Assembly (NCBI GenBank): GCA_004292605.1
Contig: RDXK01000099.1
Coordinates: 1 to 55,664 of the forward strand
Length of the DNA stretch: 55,664 bases
DNA from: Bacteroidota bacterium
GTDB taxonomy: Bacteria; Bacteroidota; Bacteroidia; Chitinophagales; Chitinophagaceae
Reading direction: 5' to 3'
The notes under the pieces are model-generated. The model searched no databases and was not told the origin of the DNA. It saw nothing but the letters and a program-made list of their open reading frames with translations. The translations under genes were made by a program, and so were the position numbers. The stretch's first letter is position 1, and the number at the start of each line of letters is the position of its first letter. This document shows, piece after piece, positions 26,866 to 36,955 of this stretch.

Positions 26866-27534
26866 TTATTGCAAAATTCTGTAGCCTTTGGTAGGCACAT
26901 CAAACATGAACCCTGGTACAGGTAGCGTATTCATTTGCGAAACAGTGTACTGCAAATAGCCGCCAGAAACTTCATCTTGCATAGCATATTGCAAAACAAA
27001 CCCGGGAACCAATTTAAACTGGTATTCATTATCGGTAGCACTGGTAACAAAATCTTTGGTATACCAAACTTGGCATTGGGTACCGTTGCTTAGCTGTAGT
27101 GTGCCACGGGCACAAGCGTAGCCCAGAATTACTAAGGAATCTGCGGTGGACGGTACAAATTTTGCCTGCACAAACTTATCGTTCATTTTTCGCCATTGGC
27201 TATGCTTGAGCTGGGTTAAAAACTTATTGGCACCGATAGTGCGTAGTATGGTAATAACGGAATCTTCGTAATTGAATAATGTAGTTTGCGAGAAAGAAGG
27301 AGAAGCCACATCCGACCGGCATTGCAAGCCTTTTACAAATACCGTTTTGGTGCTTTTATCTAAATTTTCTCGTATTTGTTTGCTTACACTGGAATCTAGA
27401 TTTTTAATAGAATAAATAATGGTAGCTTCTGCCACTATTCTCGGTCCTTTTTGTGCCAATAAAGTACCAGTGCCGCCCAAAACTAACGCCATACAAAAGC
27501 TGAGCACCTGCTTATATTTTACGTTAGGCCCCAT
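26866..27534 (-). CDS. GLPGLI-like exported protein
   Basis: The 222-residue protein has an N-terminal signal (MALVLGGTGTLLAQ end) and a body in GLPGLI style: VAEATIIYSI, LFNYEDSVITILRTI, VILGYACARGTL, QVWYTKDF and, where the family motif GLPGL usually stands, VPGFVLQYAM. The family is common in Bacteroidota envelopes and its function is unknown. Its start overlaps the 3' end of the aminotransferase gene by 16 bp. Confidence 0.7.
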   Translation of the reverse strand: MGPNVKYKQVLSFCMALVLGGTGTLLAQKGPRIVAEATIIYSIKNLDSSVSKQIRENLDKSTKTVFVKGLQCRSDVASPSFSQTTLFNYEDSVITILRTIGANKFLTQLKHSQWRKMNDKFVQAKFVPSTADSLVILGYACARGTLQLSNGTQCQVWYTKDFVTSATDNEYQFKLVPGFVLQYAMQDEVSGGYLQYTVSQMNTLPVPGFMFDVPTKGYRILQ

Positions 27535-28394
27535 AATGGCTGTATAAATTTTTGATATAATTGGTACGATTCTGATACCGTAAAGCTACTATTTTCTACC
27601 TGCTTTACCCATTTAATGCCATGTATGCTGTTCATTAAAAACACTTCCTTAACATCTGCTAACATGCCTTGGTGCAGCGGTGTGTTTTTCCAAACTATAC
27701 CTGCTTTGCTTGCTTGCTGCTGTAAGTAATTTTGCATTACGCCATTTACGGCTCCACATTGCGGTGTTACGGTAATTATTTCATCGGCTTTGGTAAGTAC
27801 CCCAATATTGGTAATAGTAGTATCGGCCCAGGTGCCACGGCAATTAGTTACAATAGCATCGTTGTATTTATGTTGCTTGGCCCAAATAGCCGCCATAACA
27901 TAAGGTAAATAATTGTTGGTTTTTAATGCTGAAAAAACATCGGTAGCCTTAGCTGCATGTGGATACATTCCTAGCACCAAACCATTTTCCTGCAAAGCGT
28001 TTTGTGTAACGGCTAATTGCCAAGTTTCTATTAAAAAGCTGGGCACCCTTGGCTCAAATTCAAAAACGCCACCATTACCAGCGTACACGGTAATACGCAC
28101 CCTAGCTAAGGATGCATGCTTATTTTTTGCGGCCAATTTAGTCACCTGTTCTAGCAGTTGCTGCTCGGTAAAATGCTTAGGTATAGCGAATTGCAGCAAG
28201 GCCAGAGTGTGCCATAAACGCTGTACATGCAAACCCCATAATGGAATAGTGCCATGCACCATTTTTAGTGTTTCAAAACAGCCATCGCCATACCTAAAAC
28301 TTCGGTTGCTGGCACAAATATTGGCATCATCAGCCGGAATTATTGAATTATTTTGGTAAACAAAAGCACCATATTGCATAGGCCAAATATACAT
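27519..28394 (-). CDS. Class IV aminotransferase (4-amino-4-deoxychorismate lyase-like)
   Basis: The 291-residue PLP enzyme has the fold IV pattern: NRSFRYGDGCFETLKM, FETLKM with Arg and Tyr near the start, LKTNNYLPYVMAAIWAK (catalytic Lys region), DAIVTNCRGTWADTTITNIGVL (E-T in most members is D-T here) and VFLMNSIHGIKWV. It is short like PabC, which makes 4-aminobenzoate for folate, but D-amino acid and branched-chain transaminases share the fold, so the substrate is not certain. The start could be the ATG at 28394 or the one at 28379. Confidence 0.8.
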   Translation of the reverse strand: MYIWPMQYGAFVYQNNSIIPADDANICASNRSFRYGDGCFETLKMVHGTIPLWGLHVQRLWHTLALLQFAIPKHFTEQQLLEQVTKLAAKNKHASLARVRITVYAGNGGVFEFEPRVPSFLIETWQLAVTQNALQENGLVLGMYPHAAKATDVFSALKTNNYLPYVMAAIWAKQHKYNDAIVTNCRGTWADTTITNIGVLTKADEIITVTPQCGAVNGVMQNYLQQQASKAGIVWKNTPLHQGMLADVKEVFLMNSIHGIKWVKQVENSSFTVSESYQLYQKFIQPLWGLT

Positions 28395-28426
28395 GCCTAC
28401 ATTAGTTTTAACCCATACATTTGACT

Positions 28427-29527
28427 ATGCAAGTAAAAAATTTAGTGCAGTTTTTGCATCAATGGGCACCACCCGCCCATGCCGAAGGCTACGATAATGT
28501 AGGATTAATAATAGGCGATGCCGCCGCCACAGTTACGGGTGTTTTATGCACGCTAGACGTTACTGCCGAAGTAATAGACGAAGCTATCGCCGCCCACTGC
28601 AATGTAATAGTAGCTCACCACCCGCCCATTTTTTTAGGGTTGAAACAACTTACGGGGGCTAATTATACACAGCGGCTTGTGGCTAAAGCATTGCTTAGTA
28701 ATGTGCACATTATAGCCGTACACACCAATTTAGATAATCAATTGGTTAACGGTGTAAGCAGCTACCTTGCTCAGCAGCTGCAGCTACAGCATATTCAAGT
28801 ATTGGCACCCAAAGCCCAAACTTTGGCCAAATTGGTGTTCTACTGTCCCTCCGCATTTGCTACTCAGGTAGCTGAAGCTGCCTTTTCCGCGGGTGCCGGT
28901 ACCATTGGTAACTACAGCGAGTGCAGTTTTACCATACAAGGCATGGGTACATTTAAACCTAACCAAGCTGCCAATCCACAAATAGGTGAAAGGGAACAAA
29001 CTACCCAACTGCAAGAAACATCGGTAGCAGTGCTAGTACAGCAACATTTAGCCGCCGCCGTAATAGCGGCCGTAAAAAACGTGGGCTTTTATGAAGAAGT
29101 GGCTTACGATTATATCCCGCTGCTAAACACCAACCAAACCGTAGGTAGCGGCATTGTGGGAACTTTACAGGAACCGTTGCCACTCCCTCAATTTCTAGAA
29201 AAACTACAAGGCTGTGTGCAAACCAAAGCTATTAAATACACCCAAACGCATCATTCATTGATTTCTAAAATTGCTATTTGTGGCGGTTCTGGAGCTTCGT
29301 TTATTGCCGCGGCGGCGGCACAGCAGGTGCAGGCGTATGTTACGGCCGATTTAAAATACCACGATTATTTTATACCCGATGGTGCTTTTTCCTTGATAGA
29401 TATTGGCCACTATGAATCGGAGCAATTTACCTCAAATTTGCTGGCACACGTTTTACAACATAAATTCCCTAACTTTGCAGTCCTTAAAAGCAAAATAAAT
29501 ACCAATCCGGTACAATATTTTGTATAA
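28427..29527 (+). CDS. Nif3-like dinuclear metal centre hexameric protein
   Basis: The 366-residue protein belongs to the Nif3/YbgI/YqfO family. Metal-binding residues are visible in AHHPPIFLGLKQL, VHTNLDN and the C-terminal DIGHYESEQF. Residues ~125-230 form an inserted CutA1-like domain, as in the long YqfO type. The family is often annotated as GTP cyclohydrolase I type 2, but the true role is unsettled. I use the ATG at 28427, two codons after a TTG. It is divergent from the aminotransferase (32 bp between), with the zinc-ribbon gene 25 bp downstream in the same direction. Confidence 0.9.
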   Translation: MQVKNLVQFLHQWAPPAHAEGYDNVGLIIGDAAATVTGVLCTLDVTAEVIDEAIAAHCNVIVAHHPPIFLGLKQLTGANYTQRLVAKALLSNVHIIAVHTNLDNQLVNGVSSYLAQQLQLQHIQVLAPKAQTLAKLVFYCPSAFATQVAEAAFSAGAGTIGNYSECSFTIQGMGTFKPNQAANPQIGEREQTTQLQETSVAVLVQQHLAAAVIAAVKNVGFYEEVAYDYIPLLNTNQTVGSGIVGTLQEPLPLPQFLEKLQGCVQTKAIKYTQTHHSLISKIAICGGSGASFIAAAAAQQVQAYVTADLKYHDYFIPDGAFSLIDIGHYESEQFTSNLLAHVLQHKFPNFAVLKSKINTNPVQYFV

Positions 29528-29552
29528 ATGATTTAAAGCAAATTCAGAGCTT

Positions 29553-30305
29553 ATGGCAGCTATTAAAGATTTTTCTGTAGAAGAGAAATTGGTGTCGTTA
29601 ATCAAAATTCAAAAGATAGACAGTAAGTTAGATGAGTTTCAACAGTTGAAAGGCGAGTTACCTATGGAGGTAAACGACTTGGAAGATGAAATTCTAGGTT
29701 TGAATAGTAGAAGAACGCATATTGAGCAGGTGATTAATGGTATGACTGCCTATATAGACGATAGGAAAAAAGCCATTGTAGAAGCCCAAGAATTGGTAAA
29801 GAAATACGAAAAACAAAGCGAATCGGTTAAAAACAGTCGTGAGTTTGAAGCTATTACCAAGGAAATTGAGAACGAGCAATTGAATGGTCAGCTTGCTGAA
29901 AAGAAAATTAAAGAAACCAACGAGGAACTTGCCGAAAAGGTAAAGGCTTTGGAAACGGTTAAAAAACAAATAGCTACCAAAGAAGGTGTTTTGGCACACA
30001 AAAAAGGTGAGCTAGATAAAATTATTGCCGATACAGAAAAAGAAGAAACCAAACTACGCAAAGTAGCTGAACAAGCCCGTGCTGGTGTAGATGAGCGTTT
30101 GATTTATGCATACGACCGTATACGTGGCAATTACCGCAATGGTTTGGCCGTAGTGCCTGTAGAAAGAAATGCTTGTGGTGGTTGTTTTAACAGCATCCCT
30201 CCACAAAAGCAAAGCGAAATTAAAAATCGCAAGAAAACCATCGTTTGTGAAAACTGCGGACGAATTTTGGTAGACGACGATTTAAATAACAGCGTAGAAA
30301 TTTAA
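29553..30305 (+). CDS. Coiled-coil protein with C-terminal C4 zinc ribbon
   Basis: The 250-residue protein has a long central coiled coil (about residues 15-185, with Lys/Glu/Leu heptads) and ends in a zinc ribbon, ACGGCFNSIPPQ and VCENCGRILVDDD (two CxxC pairs). This is the bacterial C4-type zinc-ribbon family (CT398/HP0958-like) that is found next to Nif3 in many Bacteroidota. Proteins of this kind have been reported to bind RNA or secretion-system parts in other phyla, but no role can be claimed here. A strong terminator follows. Confidence 0.9.
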   Translation: MAAIKDFSVEEKLVSLIKIQKIDSKLDEFQQLKGELPMEVNDLEDEILGLNSRRTHIEQVINGMTAYIDDRKKAIVEAQELVKKYEKQSESVKNSREFEAITKEIENEQLNGQLAEKKIKETNEELAEKVKALETVKKQIATKEGVLAHKKGELDKIIADTEKEETKLRKVAEQARAGVDERLIYAYDRIRGNYRNGLAVVPVERNACGGCFNSIPPQKQSEIKNRKKTIVCENCGRILVDDDLNNSVEI

Positions 30306-30325
30306 TTTCAATAGCAATTTAATAC

Positions 30326-30358
30326 AAAGGCTATCTTTCAAAAAAGATGGCCTTTTTT
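30326..30358 (+). terminator. Rho-independent terminator after the Nif3/zinc-ribbon unit
   Basis: AAAGGCTATCTTT and AAAGATGGCCTTT form a 13-bp stem with one G-T pair and a short loop, then TTTTTT. An ATG at 30347 lies in the 3' arm. It is in frame with the next gene but is not its start. Confidence 0.9.
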
Positions 30359-30367
30359 ATACAAACT

Positions 30368-31858
30368 ATGCGTAGCACAATCTTTGCTTTTATCATAGCT
30401 TGGTTAAGTATACTACCCGCCACGGGGCAGCAAGTTTTAATACTTACGCCCGGCTGCCAACAGGCCTTAAAGCAAATTTTTCAATTACAAATTCAAGCCG
30501 GAAAAGATGCGTGCCAGCAGGAACGTACGGCCCAGCCGCAAAATATAGCCCCACAAATTATAGAATGCTACGCCCTATTTTTTGAGGTTTTTTTTAATGA
30601 AGATGCTGCTACCCACAAACTTTTAAAACAGCGGCATACCCTAGCCTTAGAAGCCTTAGATGCCTTGCCCGCCAATAACCCCTACCGTAACTATTTTAAG
30701 AGTGCCTTACACCTACAAAAAGCCGTAATAGGCATAAAATTTAATGAAAAAGTGGCGGCGGCTTTTGATATACGCAAAGCCGGCCAGTATATACAGCAAA
30801 ACGTAGAACAGTTTCCGCAATTTGCCCCAAACAAAGTAATTCAGGGCCCGGTGCAGGTGGCTGCGGGAGTGGTGCCCGATGGCTACAAATGGATAGCCAA
30901 TTTATTAGGCATTAAAGGCAGCGTAAAAAATGGTATGATGCTTATTAGGCAAGCATTAAGCCAAACCGATGCGGTAAGTAAACTGCTACATAACGAGGTA
31001 GTTTTTTACTATTGCTACCTAAGTTTTTATGTGGAAAACAAGCCCGATGAAGTGATTCAATTTATAGCACAGCAAAAGCTTGATTTGGTAAACAACCACT
31101 TGTTTGCCTACCTAGCTAGCAATTTATGTTTAAACAGCAAACGCAGCGAGCAAGCCAAACAAATTATCACAAACCGCTCCAAACTTCCTGGTTATTTGGA
31201 AACACCCGTATGGAACCTAGCCCTAGGTAACGCAGCTTTATACAAATTAGATTACACGGAAGCTATTACCCAATACCAGCAATTTGTGCAGCAATTTCAA
31301 GGTGGTATTTATTTAAAAGATGCTTACCAACGCATGGCTTGGTGCTATTTACTACAAGGCAATACCAAGGCTGCCACGGAAGTGCGAAAACAAGTGTTAA
31401 CCAAAGGAAGCAGTGTAACCGATGCCGATAAAAAAGCATTAAAAGATGCCAAAACCAATACTTGGCCTAACACCGTTTTGCTGAAAGCTCGACTGCTAAA
31501 CGATGGAGGTTTTTTTAGACCTGCCTTAGCGGTGCTACATGGCCTTACTGCTGCCGATTTTACAAGTATACCGGAGCAATTAGAATTCTACTATCGTGTA
31601 GGTAGAATTTACGACGACTTACAGAAAGATACCGAAGCCATCCAATTTTATGAAAAAGCCATTCAATTAGGGAAGTACCGACCGGAATATTTTGCCGCCC
31701 GTGCAGCCTTACAAATAGGAATTTTATACGAAAAAAATAAGCAGTTTACACAGGCCATTGCCTATTATGAAATGTGCTTGGCCATGGACGATCATGATTA
31801 CAAAGACTCATTAGACCAAAAAGCCAAAGCGGGTATTGCAAGGTGTAAAAATGAGTAG
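30368..31858 (+). CDS. Secreted TPR protein, 496 aa
   Basis: The signal peptide MRSTIFAFIIAWLSILPATGQ fixes the start at 30368. The body is helical repeats, the clearest in the second half: YLKDAYQRMAWCYLLQGNTKAA, YRVGRIYDDLQKDTEAIQFYEKAI and ALQIGILYEKNKQFTQAIAYYEMCL are tetratricopeptide repeats. The N-terminal half is helical with Cys and is less repeat-like. It is probably periplasmic or surface-attached, and no partner is indicated. It begins only 10 bp after the preceding terminator, so its promoter should lie in or before the hairpin. Confidence 0.85.
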   Translation: MRSTIFAFIIAWLSILPATGQQVLILTPGCQQALKQIFQLQIQAGKDACQQERTAQPQNIAPQIIECYALFFEVFFNEDAATHKLLKQRHTLALEALDALPANNPYRNYFKSALHLQKAVIGIKFNEKVAAAFDIRKAGQYIQQNVEQFPQFAPNKVIQGPVQVAAGVVPDGYKWIANLLGIKGSVKNGMMLIRQALSQTDAVSKLLHNEVVFYYCYLSFYVENKPDEVIQFIAQQKLDLVNNHLFAYLASNLCLNSKRSEQAKQIITNRSKLPGYLETPVWNLALGNAALYKLDYTEAITQYQQFVQQFQGGIYLKDAYQRMAWCYLLQGNTKAATEVRKQVLTKGSSVTDADKKALKDAKTNTWPNTVLLKARLLNDGGFFRPALAVLHGLTAADFTSIPEQLEFYYRVGRIYDDLQKDTEAIQFYEKAIQLGKYRPEYFAARAALQIGILYEKNKQFTQAIAYYEMCLAMDDHDYKDSLDQKAKAGIARCKNE

Positions 31859-32040
31859 TGGGAATTTGATAAGTGATAGTAGAAATACCTAACAAAAACG
31901 GTCAATACAAGAATTTTACCTCTTATTGTAATTGAAAACTAGTGTGGATTAAAACGAGGTTTTAACTACTAGCTTTTTAGTAAAAACCAACTTATTTTAT
32001 ACTAAAAATATTAGCTATTTTGCAACTCAATTTCCTAGGC

Positions 32041-33702
32041 ATGTTACAGCATTTAACCATATCTAATTACGCAATTATTCAGCACCTAACCATTCAGTTT
32101 GGCAAGGAGTTGAACATTATTACAGGTGAAACAGGCGCTGGTAAAAGTATCTTGCTAGGGGCATTGGGTTTGTTGCTTGGCAACCGAACCGATACCTCTG
32201 TGCTGCGTAATAAACAACAGAAATGTGTGGTAGAGGCTGAATTTGCGCTAGCCAATGATACCGATGTAAATGTATTGTTAGAACAATGGGAATTAGATAC
32301 GCTACCCAACAGCGTTACCCTAAGAAGGGAAATTACTGCCAATAGTAAGAGTAGGGTTTTTATAAATGACACACCCGTAACACTAGCACAGCTAAAAACC
32401 GTAGCTGCCCTACTGGTAGATTTACATCAACAATTTGATACGCTTGATTTAGGCAATAGTAGTTTCCAGCGAAACATTGTAGATGCCATTGCCCAAAATA
32501 CCGCCACACGTGCCAGTTACAACCAAGTACATAAGCTTTGGCGCCAGCAGCAGCAGCAACTAGCAGAGCAATTAGAGCAAAGAAATCAACTGCAAAAAGA
32601 ACAGGATTATTACACCTTTTTATTTCAAGAACTTTCCGATGCCGCCATACTTCCGCAAGAGGTAGAGCTGCTAGAAGATGAACAAAAAACCCTGGCAAAT
32701 GCAGAAACCATTACCCGCCAATTAGCCACCGCTGAAGCGATTTTAAAAACCGGCGACGATAACGCAGTAAACGCTGTAAAGCAAGCTATTACTGCCTTAC
32801 AGCAGATAGCTAAATTAAACACCACTGCCCAAACTCTTGTAAATAGGCTGCAAGAATTACATATAGAATTAAAAGATATTGCCGACGAAGTGCAATACGC
32901 TTTAACGGATGTACAAATAAATGACGAACGTTTAGCGTGGGTAGATAATAGATTAGCATTGCTATACAAATTGCAAAAAAAACATGGTGCCACCACTACA
33001 GATGAATTGTTAACTATTCAGCAACAGTTAGAAAACAAACTACAATTGGGTGAACAAACCGATGAACAAATAGCCCAATTACAAAAAGATATTCAAAAAA
33101 ATTATCAACAATTATTAGTCATAGGCGAAACATTGCATACCCAACGCAGCCAAGTAATAGCACCATTTGTAAGTGAAATAAATACACTGTTAAAACAAGT
33201 GGATATGCCCAACGCCAAACTGCAAGTACAGGTACAAAAAGGCGAGCCAACTGAGTTTGGCCTAGATACCATTCATTTTTTATTAGATGCCAATAATACC
33301 CAAAAATGGGAACCATTACACAAAGTGGCTAGCGGTGGTGAACTAAGTAGGTTAATGCTTTGCATAAAAAGCTTAGTAGCAAAACACAGCACCATACCTA
33401 CCCTAATTTTTGATGAAATAGATACAGGAATTTCTGGCGAAGCCGCCAAAAAAGTGGGAAGTTTATTACGGGAGCTTTCGCAAAATGCCCAAATTATTTG
33501 CGTAACCCACCAGCCCCAAGTGGCGGGAAAAGCCCACCAACATTTTTATGTATACAAACAAACCGTCAACAACGAAATACAAACAGCCATAAAACTTTTA
33601 AGCAAGGAAGAGCGTATACATCAAGTGGCCCAAATGCTGAGCGGTAATAACCCTACGCAGGCCGCTTTACACAACGCTCAGGAACTTATGCAGCTGAATT
33701 AA
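32041..33702 (+). CDS. recN: DNA repair protein RecN
   Basis: The 553-residue SMC-like ATPase acts in double-strand break repair. The start MLQHLTISNYAIIQ is the family N-terminus, so the ATG at 32041 is used. It has Walker A GETGAGKS at residues 29-36, a long coiled coil in the middle (LEDEQKTLANAETI... to IQKNYQQLLVIGE), the ABC signature ASGGELSRLMLCIKSL and Walker B TLIFDEIDTGISGEAA. The final ICVTHQPQVAGKA block is present. About 180 bp without a gene lie upstream. Confidence 0.95.
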   Translation: MLQHLTISNYAIIQHLTIQFGKELNIITGETGAGKSILLGALGLLLGNRTDTSVLRNKQQKCVVEAEFALANDTDVNVLLEQWELDTLPNSVTLRREITANSKSRVFINDTPVTLAQLKTVAALLVDLHQQFDTLDLGNSSFQRNIVDAIAQNTATRASYNQVHKLWRQQQQQLAEQLEQRNQLQKEQDYYTFLFQELSDAAILPQEVELLEDEQKTLANAETITRQLATAEAILKTGDDNAVNAVKQAITALQQIAKLNTTAQTLVNRLQELHIELKDIADEVQYALTDVQINDERLAWVDNRLALLYKLQKKHGATTTDELLTIQQQLENKLQLGEQTDEQIAQLQKDIQKNYQQLLVIGETLHTQRSQVIAPFVSEINTLLKQVDMPNAKLQVQVQKGEPTEFGLDTIHFLLDANNTQKWEPLHKVASGGELSRLMLCIKSLVAKHSTIPTLIFDEIDTGISGEAAKKVGSLLRELSQNAQIICVTHQPQVAGKAHQHFYVYKQTVNNEIQTAIKLLSKEERIHQVAQMLSGNNPTQAALHNAQELMQLN

Positions 33703-33752
33703 AGCCATTTAGTGCAAAACCCTATCTTTATTACTTTTAATAGAATAAACGT

Positions 33753-34568
33753 ATGCCAAACAACTTACTCAAAGGAAAAAAAGGAATCATATTTGGTGCC
33801 CTGAACGATCAAAGTATAGCTTGGAAAACCGCCTTAGCCTGTTACGAGCAAGGTGCTGAAATAGTACTTACCAATGCCCCTATAGCATTACGCATGGGCG
33901 AAATAAATAAATTGGCGGAGCAATGTGGCAACACACCTGTAATAGGTGCCGATGTAACCAATATGGACGATTTAAAAAACCTACTTACAAAAAGTATGGA
34001 ACATTTTGGTGGTGGTATTGATTTTATGCTGCACAGCATTGGCATGAGCATGAACATACGTAAGGGCAACGGCTATACAGGTTTAAACCACGAGCTAGAG
34101 CACAAAACACTAGATATTAGTGCCATGAGCCTTCACCGTTTGTTACAAACCGCTTATCAGCTAGATGCTTTAAATGAGTGGGCAAGCGTGGTGGGCCTTA
34201 CCTATATTGCCGCTCAAAGGGTTTTCCCCGATTATAGTGAAATGGCCGATGCTAAAAGTTTGCTAGAAAGCATTGCCCGTAGCTTTGGCTACCACTACGG
34301 TATTAAAAAGAAAGTTCGTATCAATACCATCTCCCAATCGCCTACACGTACTACTGCAGGTAGTGGCGTAAAAGGGTTTGATGGCTTTATAAATTATGCT
34401 GAAAAAATGAGCCCTCTTGGTAACGCTAGTGCAGAAGATTGTGCTAACTATTGTGTTACCCTGTTTAGCGATTTTACTCGTATGGTTACTATGCAAAACT
34501 TGTTTCACGATGGAGGCTTTAGCTTCACCGGTGTTACACAAGCTGTAATAGAACAAATGGAAAAATAA
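33753..34568 (+). CDS. fabI: Enoyl-[acyl-carrier-protein] reductase (NADH) FabI
   Basis: The 271-residue short-chain dehydrogenase carries out the last reduction of fatty-acid elongation. It has the N-terminal cofactor block GIIFGALNDQSIAW, HSIGMS, and the active-site pair Tyr 161 and Lys 168 in FPDYSEMADAKSLLESIAR (the FabI Y-x6-K form), plus Tyr 151. It is the target family of triclosan. It starts 50 bp after recN, in the same direction, with the PAP2 gene 41 bp downstream. Confidence 0.95.
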   Translation: MPNNLLKGKKGIIFGALNDQSIAWKTALACYEQGAEIVLTNAPIALRMGEINKLAEQCGNTPVIGADVTNMDDLKNLLTKSMEHFGGGIDFMLHSIGMSMNIRKGNGYTGLNHELEHKTLDISAMSLHRLLQTAYQLDALNEWASVVGLTYIAAQRVFPDYSEMADAKSLLESIARSFGYHYGIKKKVRINTISQSPTRTTAGSGVKGFDGFINYAEKMSPLGNASAEDCANYCVTLFSDFTRMVTMQNLFHDGGFSFTGVTQAVIEQMEK

Positions 34569-34609
34569 GCGATTGAATTTTGTGTGTATTTGAATTAATG
34601 ATGTAGTGT

Positions 34610-35248
34610 ATGAGTCCGCTATCGTTCCACCATTTCCAAAAGGCTAAAAGCATTGCCTTAATTATTGGATTATTTTTTGTAGCCACATCGGCCTTGGTAG
34701 GTAAAGTACCTTTTTTTCTATACCTCAATGCCGATTTTGGTGCATGGATAGATAAAATTATGCAGGCATTTTCCTTTGCCGGCGAATGGGTAAGCTGGGT
34801 AGTACTGCTGTTTTTAGTAATAGTAGTTTTCAAAAAAATAAATACCCTTCCACTGCTACTAGCTAGTTTCCTTATTGTAACCATCTTGGTACAAACCGCT
34901 AAACGCACTATACCCGATATGGCGAGGCCCGTAAAGGAAATTGGTAGTAGCCAAGCTATACATACTACGCCTGGCATTACCCTGCACGACTGGAATAGTT
35001 TTCCCTCGGGGCACACGGCTACTGCATTTACTATTTATTTTTTGCTGTGCATGTATATACCCAATAACAAGACGGTTATTTTCGGTTTACTACTGGCATC
35101 GTTGGTAGGTTACAGCAGAGTTTATTTAGCTCAGCATTTCCCGGTAGATGTGGGTGGCGGAATATTAGCCGCCGTGTTAGCCGTGCTGTTGGCTATTAAA
35201 GTGCAATTGTATTTTGATAGAAAAAGAAAAAGTCCACTAGCTTCTTAA
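34610..35248 (+). CDS. PAP2-family membrane phosphatase
   Basis: The 212-residue integral membrane protein has several hydrophobic spans and the three-part phosphatidic acid phosphatase signature: KRTIPDMARP (motif 1), PSGHTATAF (motif 2) and SRVYLAQHFPVDVGGG (motif 3). Such enzymes dephosphorylate phosphatidate, undecaprenyl diphosphate or related lipids, and the sequence does not tell which. The stop overlaps that of the symporter on the other strand by 12 bp. Confidence 0.9.
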   Translation: MSPLSFHHFQKAKSIALIIGLFFVATSALVGKVPFFLYLNADFGAWIDKIMQAFSFAGEWVSWVVLLFLVIVVFKKINTLPLLLASFLIVTILVQTAKRTIPDMARPVKEIGSSQAIHTTPGITLHDWNSFPSGHTATAFTIYFLLCMYIPNNKTVIFGLLLASLVGYSRVYLAQHFPVDVGGGILAAVLAVLLAIKVQLYFDRKRKSPLAS

Positions 35249-36955
35249 ACTCAACGTTTTACCACTTTTTGTAATCAAGGTATAAGCAAGGCTTAATATA
35301 TACACCAGCAAGGCCCCTACTACATTGAGCCATAAAAAACCCAACCCAATTATACCATTATAATCTAGGGTGAACAATAACACCACAATAAATTCGCTAA
35401 TTAGTGCCACCGTAAAAACCGTTTTTCCAGTTACCTTGGGTGCCATAAAAGCCACTAAAAATATGCCCAAAATAACCCCGTAAAAAAGGCTACCCAAAAT
35501 ATTAACAGCTTCTATCAAGCTACCGAGAGCACTACTAAATTGTGCTACTATTACACAAAAAATACCCCAAGCTAGCGTTATCCATTTAGCATACACATAC
35601 TCCTGCTTTTCCGATAATGGAGCCGAAGAAAACGGCACCACAAAATCTACCAAGGTACTACTAGCCAAGGCGTTTAAGGCGGCCGCTATACTACCCCAGG
35701 CGGCTAAAAAAATAATAGCAATTAACAAACCCACTAAGCCACTAGGTAACGTAGTTTTTATAAAATGTAAGAAAATATAATTGGTATCGTTGGTATCGGC
35801 CACACCTGCGTTGGTAAGTATTTGCTTGTATTGCTTTCGTAAAGTTTGTTGTTCAGCTATCAAAGCTCTTGCCTGCTCTGTATTCGATGGCGTAGCATCG
35901 GAAGTTGCCACAAAATGATGTGTTTCCTCGGCCAATAATTGTTGGTTAGCACCAAACGATTTTTCTATACGCCATAACTGCTTTAAGGCGGCTGTATCGG
36001 TTACATTGCTCACCGCAGCTGTGTTGTAAAAAATAGGTTGCGGAGCAAATTGATAATACGCTAACAATAAAATACCCAATAGCAAAATACCTAACTGCAT
36101 AGGAATCTTTACCACGCCATTCATTAACAAACCCAACTTAGTTTCCCGAATATTTTTACCGGACAAGTAACGACCAACCTGACTTTGATCGGTACCAAAA
36201 TACGACAGGGCCAAAAAAAAGCCGCCCACTAAACCACTCACAATATTGTACTTATCCTTCCATTGAAAAGTTCCGTTGCTTACACCCGTAGTAATGATGT
36301 TCATTTTTTCGTGCAGGCCAGCAATACGCAAACTATGGTTAAACGAATAATTTTCAGGTAAATGACTTACCAAATAATACCCACAATAAGCCAAGCCAGA
36401 AAATATAATCAACAGTTGCAACTGCTGTGTATAGGCCACAGCTTTTGCACCGCCACTTACAGTATAAATAATAACTATACCACCCATGATACAGTTGGTA
36501 ACAAATATATTCCATCCAAATAAGCTCGATAAAATTAAGCTCGGTGCATATATACTAACACCGGTACTTAACCCACGACCCAGTAAAAACAGAAAGGCCG
36601 TAAACGTTCTTGTATTTTTATTGAAACGCTGTTCCAAATACTCATAGGCTGTGTACACATTTAACTGCTGAAACTTTGGCACAAAAAAAATACATATTAC
36701 TATCATGGCTAGTGGTAAGCCAAAGTAATACTGTACAAACCGCATACCATCGGTAAAGGCTTGCCCCGGTGCAGAAATAAAGGTAATAGCACTAGCTTGT
36801 GTACCCACAATACCCAATAATACAAGGTACCAAGGCATGGATTGATTGCCTCTAAAATAACCATCAATATTCTTGGTAGCCGTACTTTTATATAAACCGT
36901 ATAATACAATACCCACAAGGGTTATTGCCAGTATATACCAGTCGAGCGTACTCAT
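35237..36955 (-). CDS. Sodium:solute symporter (SSS family)
   Basis: The 572-residue protein has the SSS layout of about 13 membrane spans. Conserved parts: YFRGNQSMPWYLVLLGIVGTQASAITFISAPGQAF, TAYEYLEQRFNKNTRTF, YTVSGGAKAVAYTQQLQ, GFFLALSYFGTDQSQVGRYLS and LAAWGSIAAALNALASSTLVDF. The substrate cannot be read from sequence. A ~100-residue insertion with AEQQTLRKQYKQ (residues ~340-370) interrupts the transport core. It is the last gene of an operon with an exported PIG-L deacetylase, and its start overlaps the stop of the 33-aa micro-protein (ATGA). Confidence 0.9.
   Translation of the reverse strand: MSTLDWYILAITLVGIVLYGLYKSTATKNIDGYFRGNQSMPWYLVLLGIVGTQASAITFISAPGQAFTDGMRFVQYYFGLPLAMIVICIFFVPKFQQLNVYTAYEYLEQRFNKNTRTFTAFLFLLGRGLSTGVSIYAPSLILSSLFGWNIFVTNCIMGGIVIIYTVSGGAKAVAYTQQLQLLIIFSGLAYCGYYLVSHLPENYSFNHSLRIAGLHEKMNIITTGVSNGTFQWKDKYNIVSGLVGGFFLALSYFGTDQSQVGRYLSGKNIRETKLGLLMNGVVKIPMQLGILLLGILLLAYYQFAPQPIFYNTAAVSNVTDTAALKQLWRIEKSFGANQQLLAEETHHFVATSDATPSNTEQARALIAEQQTLRKQYKQILTNAGVADTNDTNYIFLHFIKTTLPSGLVGLLIAIIFLAAWGSIAAALNALASSTLVDFVVPFSSAPLSEKQEYVYAKWITLAWGIFCVIVAQFSSALGSLIEAVNILGSLFYGVILGIFLVAFMAPKVTGKTVFTVALISEFIVVLLFTLDYNGIIGLGFLWLNVVGALLVYILSLAYTLITKSGKTLSLRS

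Noticed and set aside
30347-30367. ATG just upstream of the secreted TPR gene
   Set aside because: It lies in the terminator stem, and the signal peptide begins at the next in-frame ATG (30368).
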